Below are positions 1 through 12,779 of a DNA stretch of 64,000 bases, one piece after another. Origin of the DNA: Epiperipatus broadwayi. Taxonomy: Eukaryota; Onychophora; Udeonychophora; Euonychophora; Peripatidae. The notes beneath the pieces were generated by a model. That model did no database searches and had not been told where the DNA came from. It worked only from the letters and a program-made list of their open reading frames with translations. A program made the translations under genes and the position numbers. How positions within the stretch are numbered: the stretch's first letter is position 1; each line of letters opens with the position of its first letter. The stretch lies in NCBI GenBank assembly GCA_028023455.1, contig JAQFVV010006199.1, positions 6,584,972 to 6,648,971 of the forward strand, in the 5' to 3' direction.

Positions 1-2337
1 AAAACAATTGAAAAGCTTTTTACATATTATTAATTACAACTGTGTGATAAAGTAATCAAATAATTAGTTTCTCAAGAGGTTTTGCAGTGAACTCTAAAAT
101 TGGTACTTTAATATTAGACCTGCTGTGATGAAGCTTGACTTCAACTCTAACCCAGTATGACTGTGATATATTGTAGCAGGTATAATACTAAAATACTGTT
201 GTCAGAAAGAAATCTGGACAATAACTGAAAAAAAAAAGTCAAAATTTTACAAAGAAAACCATGTTTTGAAAAAGAAAAACATATTTTTGATATATATTGC
301 AGGGTTTATTTTCTTTCAATTTGATGTCATCACAAGATTACTCTTTATTGTGGAGGCCTTATCTGCCCTATATTGCAGGACTAATGCTCATGTAACCACT
401 AAAATTATAAAGTTAAGAAGGAAAACAAAAATCTAAATTATTAAAATAACACTAAAGTTTTTTTATTAAAATGATTATTAAGCATTTTTACTTGCTCAGA
501 ATATTCTATTGTATAATTATCTCAATCACTTATAGAGAACTTAAATATATGATAGTTACATACATAAATGGCTAAATATGCGTGTGTGTGTGTGTGGGGG
601 TTAATTCTGTTGCAAAATTAAACATTCTAATTTTTAAATAATAAAGTGAATTATAAAAAAAAAGTATCTATTCTACATAGCAATTAATATAATGTCTATA
701 TTAAATTTAATATTCTTATAAAAGCAGAAAAATTTTTTTTAACAAAATCCTTCGTGATGTAAATAATTTAAATATGATTAATGCAAATATTGACAATATA
801 AACTTACTCAGGAAGAATTTTTTTTCATCCACCATAATATATTCCATATGTAGAGAAAAGTGATTGTCATCAAACAGTCAAAACAATGACTGCATAAGAT
901 AGTTATTTATAATAGATTTAGTTGAAATTTAATGAATAAATATTTAAAAATTCAACTTTTTAAATTACTGTAGACAATTATTTGAATAATGTGTATATTT
1001 TCAAAATGAATTAATCATCTTTCTCAGCAAGTATGATTATACATAGCACATACAAACATATATGTATCTTCTAGAAAAATGTGTCTAGCAATATTTATTA
1101 TATGCATATTTTACAGAGCATAAAAGATAGAAAAGTATATGCCTGTTAATACTTGATTATATAACATTCATTGGTCATGGATGGTGATGTGTTGATGGAA
1201 TTTATTGTAAAAATAATTTGTGTTCATAATGATACCTAACATATTAATATATATATTATAGTGTTAATTAAAATGTAAAAGTCAGGAAATGTAATTAGAA
1301 AGATATGAAAAATGGTTATCAAACTGGCATTCCATAGGTCGCATATGGTCTGCAAAAGCATGGTTGTTTTTTTTTTAAAAAAATAAAGCAGAAACACCCA
1401 TTTAAACATTCAATTTATTCATTTTCATATGATATTCATAATTACAAGATGGTTGAGACAATTGCTATAATATATTTGTAATAATAAAATGTATATTCCA
1501 ATTTTAATGTTACAACTGATCTTAATAAATCATAAACTGTGTTTATACTTTCATTGTTAAATAATGGGCTGCAGGTAATGCACTCAAAAGTTGAATTTTG
1601 ATAGGTAGTGGTTGTTTGTGTGATCAAAATGATATACATGCCAGCATATGTTTATAACTGATTGCTATAGTCAATCAGTGATATTTAAAGCTTATGACAT
1701 TGGACAAACCTAGTCTAATGATATAAACAACATAATTTAATTCTGAGGAAATTCCCTTTTTTATTATTTTTTATTGACATTAGTATCATCATAGGTCTTT
1801 AGTTTTATGCATTTTTATTCAATAAATTTATTTTTAGTAATAATTACAAAAGTATATTTTTATAAAATTATTACTAATAATAAATTTATGTATTCCCACA
1901 ATTCCAACTTCTAAATCAATAAATAAGTCTGTTAATGAGGGGAAATTTTCCCAAAAAAATATGAATTGAATCATTTTTGTATTAAAATAAAATTTACAAA
2001 AAACAATAATCATGCTTTGAGGTAAACTGAAAGAAGAGAAATTTAAAAAATATGAAGAATTTACCTCAACTTTAACAATGTTTTCAAAAATTATAAAAAA
2101 CAATGAATTGACAGTAAGAGTTAGTTATGAAAAAACTATTTATTGGTGAAACATTCCAAACTTTTTGACAACAGTTACTTGTTTAAAGACTGAATATAAA
2201 AACAGCTGAAATGTTGGTATTAAAAATGTGGGAATCTTTCGTAACATTTTTTTGGCTAAAAATACTGTGAAAAAATAACCAAAAATGCAGTTAATATGTG
2301 TGACCAGATGCAAGAAATACAATCATATAGTTGCTTT
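1..2337. other. AT-rich sequence without recognised gene
   Basis: Apart from the GT tract at 580, I see only low-complexity AT sequence. The minus-strand open frames at 1442, 1834 and 2140 have biased, stop-poor AT composition and no recognisable domain. Confidence 0.6.
580..600. repeat. Short (GT)n tract
   Basis: CGTGTGTGTGTGTGTGGGGG; a simple microsatellite. Confidence 0.9.
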
Positions 2338-2589
2338 TCAATTGCATTCAACAAAAGTTTCAATATTGATGACATAGTTTAAGTTGCTCATTTTCTTTAG
2401 ACTTTCGACAACAATGTGAATGTAATTAAAGAGTTCTTGTAAATGATTTCCTTTTATGAGATCCTGCAAATGAAAGCATTTTTGATGGTGTATGGAGCAT
2501 TTTGGAAAAATTATTAAGTCTCTGAATAGGCTTGTAGCTGGAATAATCAATGACCCTAATAATAACAGACATAAAAAAACTTTTGTCAA
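2338..2589 (-). pseudogene. Possible hAT transposase fragment
   Basis: An 83-codon minus-strand open frame (no ATG at its start; TTG follows an in-frame stop). The segment FPKCSIHHQKCFHLQDLI, with LFNYIHIVVESLKKM after it, resembles the 'HC-IHRQ-L--K-L----V----V--VN-IK---L' block of ZBED/GTF2IRD2-like hAT transposases. The composition is less biased than surrounding AT-rich sequence. The next two minus-strand frames (2140-2322, 1834-2103) are not recognisable. Weak resemblance only. Confidence 0.3.
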
Positions 2590-2599
2590 GACTTACAGC

Positions 2600-5500
2600 A
2601 AATTAAAAAAACAACAACAATGAATCCATATATTCCAAAACTGCAATATTTCCATTGCATTTTTTATCAAGTCTTGTGCTGCAAAATATAAGAAGCAAGC
2701 TGTGTACTCAAGGTTATAATAGATACTGTGAATTTTATCCAACAAAGGGCTTCAATCACTTCCAGTTTACACAATTCCTTGTAAATTGGAAGACCTACTT
2801 TTTACATAGACATTCATTATCCTATCATAAAAGTTTTTGTTTTTTTTTGCTTTTAAAGGAGATAAAGTTGTTCTAGAAATGGAAAGCATTATGTTTTCTT
2901 TAATAATGATCAGACATGAGTTCAATGTCTAGCATTCTTAGTTGATATTACTGATTTTTTTATAGATTTAAATGTTAAATTTCAGGGAAGAGATTAATTT
3001 TAAAGTCATTTAAAATATAAAATTCTAAATTACTTTCTTATGTGTACACACATACCTGAACAATAACTTGTTCTGAATAATATTTCAAACTAAAAAAGAA
3101 TTCTAACCAGTGATTTAAATATTAAAGGAGCAAGAAAATTTTTTTACCTTTTTACAGGTTGCTTTTCTTTTCATTTCAAAACTTAATTTATTCAAAAAGG
3201 TATGTTACATAGTTAAAAAGAACAAGAAAATCAGATGATACATGGAGAAGAGATTAATGTTGTTATACATACTTTGCTAATAATGAGTGTTCTTGTATTA
3301 CAAAGTCTTTAAATTGTTGTAAGAAGTACAAGGATACTGAGTGGTCAAGATTGCTTTAATAATATGAGTTAGATGTATCAAAGTTTAATGCGTGGGAGCA
3401 TTATTGGGTTCAGTGATTTAAACATAACTTGATTTGTTTAGGGAATGAGACACTCTTATTTCTATTCAGATAAAATTTATTGATTTCCAAATTGATTCCA
3501 TTCTCAAAGAGAAATACCCAGAAACTAGTGTTCCAAAAATATACACCTATGGTTAAAAATATCTACAAATGAAAAGGGTTTGCAGCAAACATTATCTATT
3601 ATTTTAAAAGTAACACTTTTTATAAGCAATTATTTTTATGTAAGAAAATTACATAACAGCGTACAATCAAGAATAACCTATGTTCAATCTTTGTGTCATA
3701 ATAAAGATCATATGATCTTTATTTTTGCTTCCAAACATTGTAAAATGTTGAGAAATAGATAAATCACCACAATTAAATTACAATTGAAAAACACAATAAA
3801 GCAATCAAAAGAATTAACATAAAAATGAAGCAAAACATAAGATGACAAGAGATAATAAACAGTGTGTCACTATGCTTATATCCCAAAACTGGCTGATAAA
3901 ATAAAAAGATTTGCAAACAAAAATACATTAGATTGTGGGTACCAGCCAGCCTCAATATACTAATCAATAACATTTAAGACAAATTACTAAAGTTAAACCC
4001 CATAAATAGTCTGTGAGGTTCAATGTAATGATCCAAGATATACAGCAGTATACTATAGTGAATCTCAAACCAACATCACCACCAGAACAACACTGCATAA
4101 ATATTTATATATTCATGATAAAGAAAATCCTGAAAATATATCTGTATTCTTAAGATCATGAAAAAGAACATGGACACAGCTTTGACCCACAAAGCATCAA
4201 CCTAGTGCACTTAGAATGTAATGACAAAAAGAGGAAAATAAAAATGTCATGGCTCATAGCTAATCATAAGAATCTTATAAACCAAACAGGTGGAATATGC
4301 AAATGAATCCATGTACTTAATTAGAATAATAGAGAAATACTATAAAAATAACAATGCAATAAAATAAGATAGCTATGATCATTGTGCTTAGCACTGAAAG
4401 TGCAATTAGCCAAACAAATATATGATGGAAGCTAGGCATAGGCATACTAATATAGCATATTCAAAAATATTACATATACAATGAAGTGAAAATAAAATTA
4501 TAATTAATTTACTTAAAATTATTATAGTTATATTTTATAATTTTTATTGTGGCTAATAAAAATTAATTATAAATATATATATATACTTTATTTTTTGAGT
4601 TCACTACATGTTTTTTAATGATTTAAAATAAATTTTCATAATTAATTTTGCAATTTATTCACTCTCTTCAATTCTAGTTAATGCACTTTTTTTAAAATCA
4701 AAAATTTTTTGTCACTGACTAGAGGATTTTATAGAAAATGACTCACAGCCCAATTGAGATTGGCACTCCTAATATAAAGAATAGTTTGTGTGCATGTGAA
4801 TTTTGGGTGATATTAAGTAAAATAATTTTTATTGAAAACTGGTGACAGTTTCAAATTTAATATAAAATATGGAAATATATATAGAGAGAGTGAGTACTTA
4901 TATAGATTACTTAGTGAACCTATTGTTAAAAACTTAACCAGCTTGCAAAAATAATCATGGCTATAATTTATAACATATAAATAATCATAAAGTTGCTGAA
5001 TTAATTAAAAAATTGATAAAATATTTAAGTTTCATTTGAGTGACAATTTATTAAAGTGATATCAAAGATAGATAAATAGATTACATTTATATATATGAAG
5101 AGCAAGTTATATTTGTAAAAAATAATGGTAATAAATAGATTGTCTATGAGGCCTTTTCATCTATTAAATGTAAAGGTTCACTTATGTAATGTTAGTAGCA
5201 AAGTATTTCTTAATAAAGAATATATATATTACAAACCACTGATACTTTATACTTGGATGTTTTTTCTATTCTAAGAAATAAATGTGAGAAGATGCTCTTT
5301 AATGTAAAGCAGCCAACAGATGGGGATGTCAAACAACTTAATCACACTCAAAATATTTGCAGAAGTAATTTTCAACATATGGTTTCCAGTTCTGTCATCC
5401 AGTCATAGAAATAACATAGGATAGTAATAATAGGATTTGTGAATTCACTCTTTTTTCTTCTATTTCATGAGTTGTCTAAACTAACATATGTTATAACAAT

Positions 5501-5979
5501 AATAGATATGTTAGATTTGTATGTCTGGAGAAATAACTTCTTTTACATATATGTAAAAAAAGTTATCTGTGTGTGTACATGATGAGCATCATTTAATGAT
5601 TTACTCTAAAGACATTAAAAGTTTAACAAGTAATCTTAAATTATCTATGATGATTTAAATATGACACTGACCTCATCATAGAAACTCAGTTTTTCTCTGA
5701 GCAGAAAACTTTACATACAATGCAATAGCTTAGAAAGGAGGCTGTTAATGAATGCAATTATATTTTTTACTGAACAGGTAACTGATTACTTGTTTTTATG
5801 TTCTGCTTATAAATACTTTATGAAAATATTTATATGTAGATATATTTTATGTATAGACATTTTTTAAAAGCAATAATACATTTTGCATGTGTTGTTTATC
5901 TGATGTTTGAACATATATTGTTCAGGTGAAACTATATATACATATAATTGTTTTTATATATATGTATAATAATGAATAT
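2600..5979. other. AT-rich sequence without recognised gene
   Basis: Nothing convincing. The stretch 4000-4450 is relatively purine-rich and could be an old element, but no motif was recognised. A short hairpin lies near 5531-5567. Confidence 0.55.
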
Positions 5980-6178
5980 AACTGTAATAATATATTTTAA
6001 AAAGTATTATAATCCTTGGAAGTACCTCAGTTAATCACTTAGCTTCTTAATTGTCATTTCAATTCAGATATATCAAAAAATATATATTTGAATTAAAATG
6101 ACTGTTGAAGAAGGTTAAGTGATTAATTGAAAGTACTTCTGTGGATTATAATGCTTTTTTAAATATATTATTATAATT
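5980..6178. repeat. Small foldback (MITE-like) palindrome
   Basis: Arms of about 90 bases: AAGTATTATAATCC near 6001 pairs with GGATTATAATGC near 6143, and TTAATCACTTAGC pairs with GTTAAGTGATTAA. The arms meet around 6070-6090. No target duplication or coding part is evident. Confidence 0.75.
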
Positions 6179-7327
6179 ATATGTATTATTATTTTTTATT
6201 ACAATATTTACTATATAACGGACTTTTTAAAATAAAAGATAACATTAAATCATGAGCTAAGCCTTTGCAGAGATATAATATCTTTCTCATTTATAAATTA
6301 CATTGTTTTTTTATCTGTGTGATCACAATTATATTAAAATCCTAAACTAATCAGGTGTCTTTATCTTCCAAGTGAAGATTAGCTAACTATGCATTTTCTG
6401 ATCAGTAATTGGATAAATAGATAGCTGGATGTGGACTTACTTGAAAAAAATTTCCAAATTTCTTCAGTATTTGAATATCATGTCATAAGTGTAATAGATA
6501 GCTGTTCTAATTATTATACCACAATAATCTTATTATGTTATATATATTATAAATATTTATCACAAATGTAGGAGATAAAAAAATAATGCAATCCCCATAC
6601 ATAGGAAAAAAACTCCTTTTTAAACAATATTGTTCTAGTTGTATTATCTATTGTGATTTATGATAGCTACCATATTTACCAAATCTGATAATGCTATATT
6701 TTTTCTATGAGACTAATTCTCACAAACAAATGTTGAACTTTAATTGAATTGAAAATATGCATTCATTATTAAATTGCCCCTATAATTATTGAAACTTTGA
6801 AAAGAGATATGGAAAGGCTGTGCCATTAAGATAAAGATTGCCATTTAAATGACAGTCTCCATAAATATCACTTTAAGTGTGTATTTTTGTCATGAGCTTT
6901 TGTGTCATTCTTTTATATAATATATAAAATATTGATATTATTGATTTTTATCTAATCCTGAAAAAAAAATGATAAATTTGAGTTTTAAGGGAATATAAAT
7001 AATGTGTTGTCTACTTGAGAAATTATTAATAATTAAAAAAATTAATTTTAATTTATTGTAACTATAATTATATATTGTATTTATAATTCATATATTACAA
7101 TCCATAAAATTTATTATAAGTTTTGTTTGTTTAATTTGATGTTTATTTAATTTAAATATCATGTGCTTAAAAAGTATTAATGAATAAGAAATGCTTATCT
7201 GTTAGATTCGTTTTAACTAATAATACTGAAACATCTGATACTCAGATTAACATTTCTTATAAATACAATTTGTTTACTTCAAACATTTTTTAGCAAAATA
7301 ATTTTTTATTGTATATATATACACACA

Positions 7328-7370
7328 CAGACTAAGGTTTTGGCTGTCCTGCATTCATCCTCAGAGCCAT
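7328..7370 (-). ncRNA. Degenerate hammerhead-like motif, Penelope 3' relic
   Basis: Minus strand: CTGAGGA (7358-7364), a degenerate stem II around TGCAGGACAG, AAAAC (7337-7341) in place of GAAAC, then GTC (7330-7332). It shares stretches with the motif at 16070 (both have TGCAGnACAG), so it is likely a 3' fragment of a related Penelope element. No coding remnant accompanies it. Confidence 0.45.
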
Positions 7371-7400
7371 TCCTATTACAATTTTTTATGGAGACATATA

Positions 7401-7560
7401 TCATTTTACTGTAATAAATTCTCATGCCAAATGTTAGCATTTATTATTCATATACATCATAGGTCGTAGGAATTTTCAAAATGGATTCATTAATTGCACA
7501 CAAAGTCAAATTAAAATAGTTAACCAGTATCTTACAGCAATGACATTTTAACTTTCGAAG
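7401..7560 (+). repeat. Left arm of a 4.2 kb inverted-repeat pair
   Basis: About 160 bases that match, as reverse complement, 11405-11570. Shared blocks include TCTCATGCCAAA, GGAATTTTCAAAAT and CAGTATCTTACAGCAAT. Divergence is visible but the order is colinear throughout. The pair encloses microsatellite, unexplained sequence and the LINE at 8390-10640. Confidence 0.82.
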
Positions 7561-7635
7561 CCATGACTACTCTAGTTGGCATTGCATTATACACACAATT
7601 TTATAATATGAAAATTATTGCAAACAATCATGTAG

Positions 7636-7724
<89 letters not shown>

Positions 7725-7747
7725 CATCATCATCATCATCATCATCA
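7636..7747. repeat. Compound microsatellite (ATT)n-(CAT)n
   Basis: About 29 uninterrupted ATT units (7636-7724) pass directly into about seven CAT units (7725-7747). The open frames over it (poly-Tyr, poly-Ile) are artefacts of the repeat. Confidence 0.97.
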
Positions 7748-7781
7748 ACAATAAAAATCTTATAATTGTTGGTTTATGATT

Positions 7782-7794
7782 GGCTGACTCAGCC
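7782..7794. promoter_or_regulatory. Palindromic MARE/AP-1-like site
   Basis: GGCTGACTCAGCC contains TGACTCA within near-symmetric flanks, the Maf/NF-E2 recognition pattern. It lies 35 bases after the compound microsatellite. Chance occurrence is quite possible. Confidence 0.25.
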
Positions 7795-8389
7795 GCCATT
7801 GATGGTTATCACTATGGTCAGTTTTTTTAAACGAGTATATTATATATTGAAAATGAACTTACATAAAAGTGTGCCTATTTTTAGGAGTTAAACTATTAAA
7901 AAATAATTTATTTTAAGTAGAAAATAATTATTCAGCTGCAACTTTTGATATTAATTCTGAAATTAATTTTTATTAATCATGAATTATCTTTTTTAATATT
8001 TTAATTCTGTATTAATTTAAGTGTATTCATTAATATATATGTCCTCTATCTGTTTTGCTATCTTCATTACTTTCCATGTATATAAACATACTAAGCTGTT
8101 TATCATAGTAGTAAAACAAATGAGTCAAGATCTAGAAGTTTCTGAATTGATTCCTACTAACGTAAAAAAAAAAAAAACTCAGTTATTTGGGTATAATTAT
8201 TGTGCTCAGCCTGTCACATTAATGCCTAACATTGTATGATCTCCCCAAAAATGCATGTATAATAAATAAATATATATATATGTATGAGTGCACATTTGAA
8301 AATTATGTTTTTTGTTGGGTTTTTTTTAAGGGAAACAAATACTATTTACAGCATGAATCTGTTAATGTACATTTATCATTGATTATATC

Positions 8390-10640
8390 TTTATAACTTG
8401 GCTAGGATCTTCTGAGCAGGGGGCTCACCATCTAGAGGCAATATTTGTGCCCTGGTGTCTACATAGAGACGCTCTGGTGCTAGGAGTCAATCTCTATTTT
8501 TCATACTGAGTATGATTTGCCTATACACTGTCCAGAACCATCATGTCTAAACACCAGCCAATTTCTCATCATCCATATGGCATATAGTAGGAAAATGCAC
8601 CACTCTTCAAGGCTTCACTCATTGACAGTATATTTTTGTTGGAGGGTGTGACTCTTGCTGTGATTCCCTGTTTGATTCGTGCCAGATAAGGGCAATTATA
8701 AAAAATATGTTTGATTGTCTCCTCTTCTAATTGGCCCAGATTACATACTGTATTTAATTTGAGAAAATCCTCTTCTGGTCACTAAAAATTGGTTTGTGGG
8801 AAGCAATGCCAAGTTATATTTAATTATAAAATCTACATACTTGGACTCAAAATCCCATTGCTTTGATTTCCTGATTAATATTTTTGTTGTAATTTTAAGC
8901 ACAGTTGGCAGTTTTACATTTTCAGGATGCAAATACTTGTAAACCTCTCAGTATGCATTCTTGGTCTCTATTATTGTTCTTGTGACTTTGAAACACTGAC
9001 TTATATGCTTTAACAGTTCTGAGGCCCATTTGCTTGGCATTGGTGGTAGTGCATCTGTAAGCCTAATTTAACTTCAGACATTTCTGTAGGCATGTTTGTA
9101 TACATTGCTTTTAGCATTCTCAATGCCCTTTGTATGTAAAATACACTAATGTTATGGAGACCGTCCATTCAGGTCTCTCAGTTTCTGCACTTTAGCTAAG
9201 CTGATGGATACACTCTTCCTCTTCCACAATAGCTTGGTGCAGATGGAGTTAATTGCATTCTGAAAGGACTTGATCAGATTACAGATTGGCAGATAATAAT
9301 TGATGCATGGAAGCACCATCATGTTAATCAGTGTTGCCTTGCCAAGGATTGACAGAGAGATCATTGACAGAAATACTCATTTTTCCAGTATACTTGCCTG
9401 AAGCACTCTTCTCATTGCCATTCTGGATAATGTCACAGGAAATGCAAGAAAGCTCTGGTTTTCCCATATATCTTGTTGGAACTACAGAACCCCATGGAGC
9501 TTCCAAACTGCAGATTTATCAGGGTTGATCATTAGCCTATATATCCTGGTGTATTTATCAAAAGTTGATAAAATTGTGGTCAGCCACTTGCAGGATGGGA
9601 GGAAGCTGGTGATGTCATCCACGTAGGAAATGTGGTGGATTTCCTCAGCGCTGAAATTAACACCCCTGGTAGTTATTTTTCTATCTCTGTTAGCAGTGGT
9701 TTACATAGACAATGAAGCACAAGGTGCTAAGCAGAGACCCCTGTGATATTGATAAATGAGATCTGAACTCCAGTGCCAGAGAGCCATCTAAAGATGTGCA
9801 AATTGACCTGTTTAGCAGTAAATTGGCCATTATTCTGATGTATATCATGGGAACTCCATAGTGCCTTAGAAGTGAGAACAGCTCCACTGGCACCACAAAG
9901 TCAAAAGCTACCATGAAGTCTATCTGGACTGCAATGAGCCCAGATGTTTTTTTTGGTTCTCACGTGCTCCACCAGTAAGGTAAACCCTCCTCACCGCCTC
10001 AATGGTGGATGAGCCATTACAAGCAAATTGATGCAAAAATATATTGCTAGTAGCTGTTGCTGTATCTTATTCTTGACCATTGATTCTACAGTCTTGATTA
10101 GAAGTGGTGTTATGGATATTGGTTGGATATTGGACAATGGTGATGGATTCATCAGCTTTTTCATAAATGGCATGAGAGCAATGGGGATGCTTTGTAAATT
10201 CCCGGCCAGCATATCAATGACTTGATGCACTATTAGAACAGACAATTTGCTTAGGTGTAGTAAAACAAAATGCAGGATTCCATGAAGGTCTGAATGTACA
10301 TGCTAAGGATAAGATCGCAAATGATGTAATATTTACTGCTCAGTAATTCTGTGATCTTCAGTCGCTGCATCATTCACCCAAATGTTCCCAGTTTCAAACC
10401 TCCAACTTTGTAATTTCCCTTTAAAGTGCTTATGAATTTTGTCTAACATTGCGCTTCCATCATAGTTGTGATTATCGATTGTTATCATTTAGGGTGTTGG
10501 CCTCTTCTTTGCACCAACTGCCCATCTCAAATAACTTCGCGTCCAGTTGTGTAGCATGGGTAAATAGATCTTGGTTCTCTTGATTGTTATGTATTGTGCT
10601 AGCATCTTTTGCTTATCCCTGTACTGCTTTTTAGATGTTT
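8390..10640 (-). mobile_element. Non-LTR retrotransposon (LINE) fragment, clade uncertain
   Basis: A 5'-truncated minus-strand LINE whose reading frames remain partly open. In coding order: IALMPFMKKLMNPSPLSNI then QPISITPLLIKTVESMV (10200-10080; family 'IPK--K----NYRPISL---L-K--E'); VAFDFVVPVELFSLL (9912-9868); SISQGSLLSTLCFIVYV (about 9770-9700; family 'QG-PLSP-LF---'); HHISYVDDITSF with the catalytic YVDD at 9614-9625; LMINPDKSAVW (about 9530); ILGKATLINMMVLPCINY and NAINSICTKLLWKR (9360-9220); and a C-terminal CNLGQLEEETIKHIFYNC knuckle (8750-8692). The final motif and the LLW-K---ISL block resemble Tx1/L1 or R2/R4-type elements; I cannot choose. It is noticeably less AT-rich than its flanks. 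Several stops make it non-functional. Confidence 0.82.
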
Positions 10641-11404
10641 TTTGTTGTTAAACTTTTGTATCTTAAAATATTTTCAACACATTCACAAATAATCACTGCA
10701 CTTTCAAAATATATTTATTAATAGTAATTTATATTTATATTGAAGCCTTATTAAACTTTATAATGTTGTAAGTCAAATAAAAGCTACTTTTTTGAGAAAT
10801 AGGCCTCTTAACATATATAGCTCATTATACATTGGCCACAAAATGTTAACTTACATAAAATATATTTTTAAAAAATATTATTTTGTGTTATAATATATAT
10901 AATTCTATTTTAGATTTTATTTTAATAAATTGTGCCCAGCCATAACTTTTAATACTAAATTAAACAATATCTCAGTAATGCTAACTTACAAATATAGAAG
11001 CTATCATCAACAACATATTTTAATATTTTTCCAGATATCTCCTCAGATTCTGTAACCTGTCCAATTTTAATATTAAAAAGGACTATAGTAACTTCATTGA
11101 TGTAGAGGTCTTTGTTCCAATGTAAAGAGTAATTAGTATCATTGTTATTACCTCAAATATAGTCTTCTGAAGTTTTGAATTATTATTCAAAGTGTGATCA
11201 AAATGCCTTCATTTAAAAAAAAAGCCTCCATAAATTGAAAATTATTATGATACTGTTTTTTCAAATCGATATAATAATACTTTCCATTCATCAAAAAAAA
11301 AAAAAGAACTAAAATTATTGATCAAAAAATGATAAATCTTCTATGTAGTTTTAATCCATTTTTAAATCTTCTTATTAAGCTTCTGTCTTTAAATCGTTAT
11401 ATTG

Positions 11405-11570
11405 CTTCTGAAGTTGAAAGGAAAATGTTATTGCTGTAAGATACTGGTCAACTATTTTAGTTTGATTTTGTACGCAATTAATGAACCTATTTTGAAAATT
11501 CCTAAAACCCATGATGTATATGAATAATAAATTCTAATGTTTGGCATGAGAATTTGTTACAGTGAAATGA
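11405..11570 (-). repeat. Right arm of a 4.2 kb inverted-repeat pair
   Basis: Reverse-complement partner of 7401-7560, beginning at CTGAAGTTGAAAGG and ending at GTGAAATGAAATGG. The similarity does not clearly continue beyond these limits. Confidence 0.82.
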
Positions 11571-11937
11571 AATGGACATGTTTTATTTTAATCAAATCGA
11601 GACAAACTTGAGAATCCAAATTGGCAATTGCAATATTTAAAAGCTATAGAAATTTAGCATGAGTAGTTGATGTTTCTATAGAATGAACATTTAAATTTTC
11701 TATGAATTTGTATGGAATACAACTTATTTTTAACTGCAATTGTTTTGTTTTGTTTTTTTTTGTGGAATGTATTAGTCTATAATCTGTGATGGTAAATTCT
11801 CATAATGATACAACTTGAATATGATGTTATCCATAAATTTGAAAACTTATAATTTATATTCACTTATTCATGGCCTAACAAAAATATATACAAAGACTAC
11901 AATTGTCATAGTGAATTTATTCATAAAAAGTTAAATC

Positions 11938-12775
11938 ACTTGCATCATACTATAATATTAAATCAGTGGTGTTAAATGTGAGGATACTCATTCCAGCCAC
12001 AAGATAAAGACTGAGAAAATAAGAATGTCTATCTTATTATCAAACCTAAGTGCATTTATATAGGCCAGTCTTAAATGCCTTGGAATGAGAATGTGAATAT
12101 TTTAAATTATTCATTTTACATCCATTTCTTTTAATAATCTTATTAACACTTGTGAAATATTGAAATTTATTTTGTGTTAATATTGGAAGATATTAAACTA
12201 TGTAATAATCAATGAATTTTACTAGCACAATGTTAGATTGTAATTCTATTTAGAAGGTAATAATCCCTCCTCTCTTGCACCATAGTATAATATTAAACCA
12301 GCAATGTTAAATATGGAGATATTCTCATTCCAACTATAAGATAAAGATTTTGAGAAAATAAGAATGACTGTCTTATTTTAAAACCTAAATGCACCTATAA
12401 TGATCAATCTTAACTGTCTTGGAGTGAGAGCATTAATATATTAAATCATTCATTGATCAATACATAGGTTAACAGCTAATATTAACACAAAGTAAATATC
12501 AACATTTCATAAGTATTAATAAGATTAATAAAAGAAATGAATGTAAATGAATGATATTCATGCTCTCATTCCAAGTCTCTTAAGATTGGCCTGTATAGGT
12601 GCATTTAGTTTCAAAAATAAGATGGTTATTTTTTCAACTTATGGCTGGAATGAGAGTATCTTCACATTTAACATCGCTGATTGAATATTATAGTATAGCA
12701 CAGGTGAGGAGGAATTTTTATCTTCTAAATAGAATTATAATCTGACACTGCAGTAGTAAAATTCATTGATCATTA
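11938..12775. mobile_element. Foldback MITE cluster, three units (+,+,-)
   Basis: Unit A (about 11938-12200) and unit B (12205-12455) are in the same direction; unit C (12465-12775) is inverted. All share blocks such as TAATATTAAAnCAG, CTCATTCCA and AAATGCACCTAT. B and C form one palindrome with outer ends reading TCAATGAATTTTACT and then ATTCTATTTAGAAG, followed by a TCCTCCTC block. A matches the inner part of C, including the tail near AACACAAAGTAAAT. A related compact copy lies at 45665-45886. Confidence 0.8.
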
Positions 12776-12779
12776 AAAA

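Noticed and set aside
2338-2589. Resemblance of the minus-strand frame to the prolactin/growth-hormone family (leader-like start, CxxxxxxC, DL...YIH)
   Set aside because: Cysteine spacing and gaps do not fit, the frame lacks an ATG, and other elements here are not vertebrate-like. The hAT transposase reading fits somewhat better.
3773-3973. 66-codon hydrophobic minus-strand frame resembling a membrane protein
   Set aside because: Hydrophobic composition follows from T-rich sequence; no motif, splice signals or neighbours support it.
7563-7799. Open frames coding poly-Tyr/His and poly-Met/Ile
   Set aside because: Direct translation of the (ATT)n-(CAT)n microsatellite on both strands; no gene evidence.
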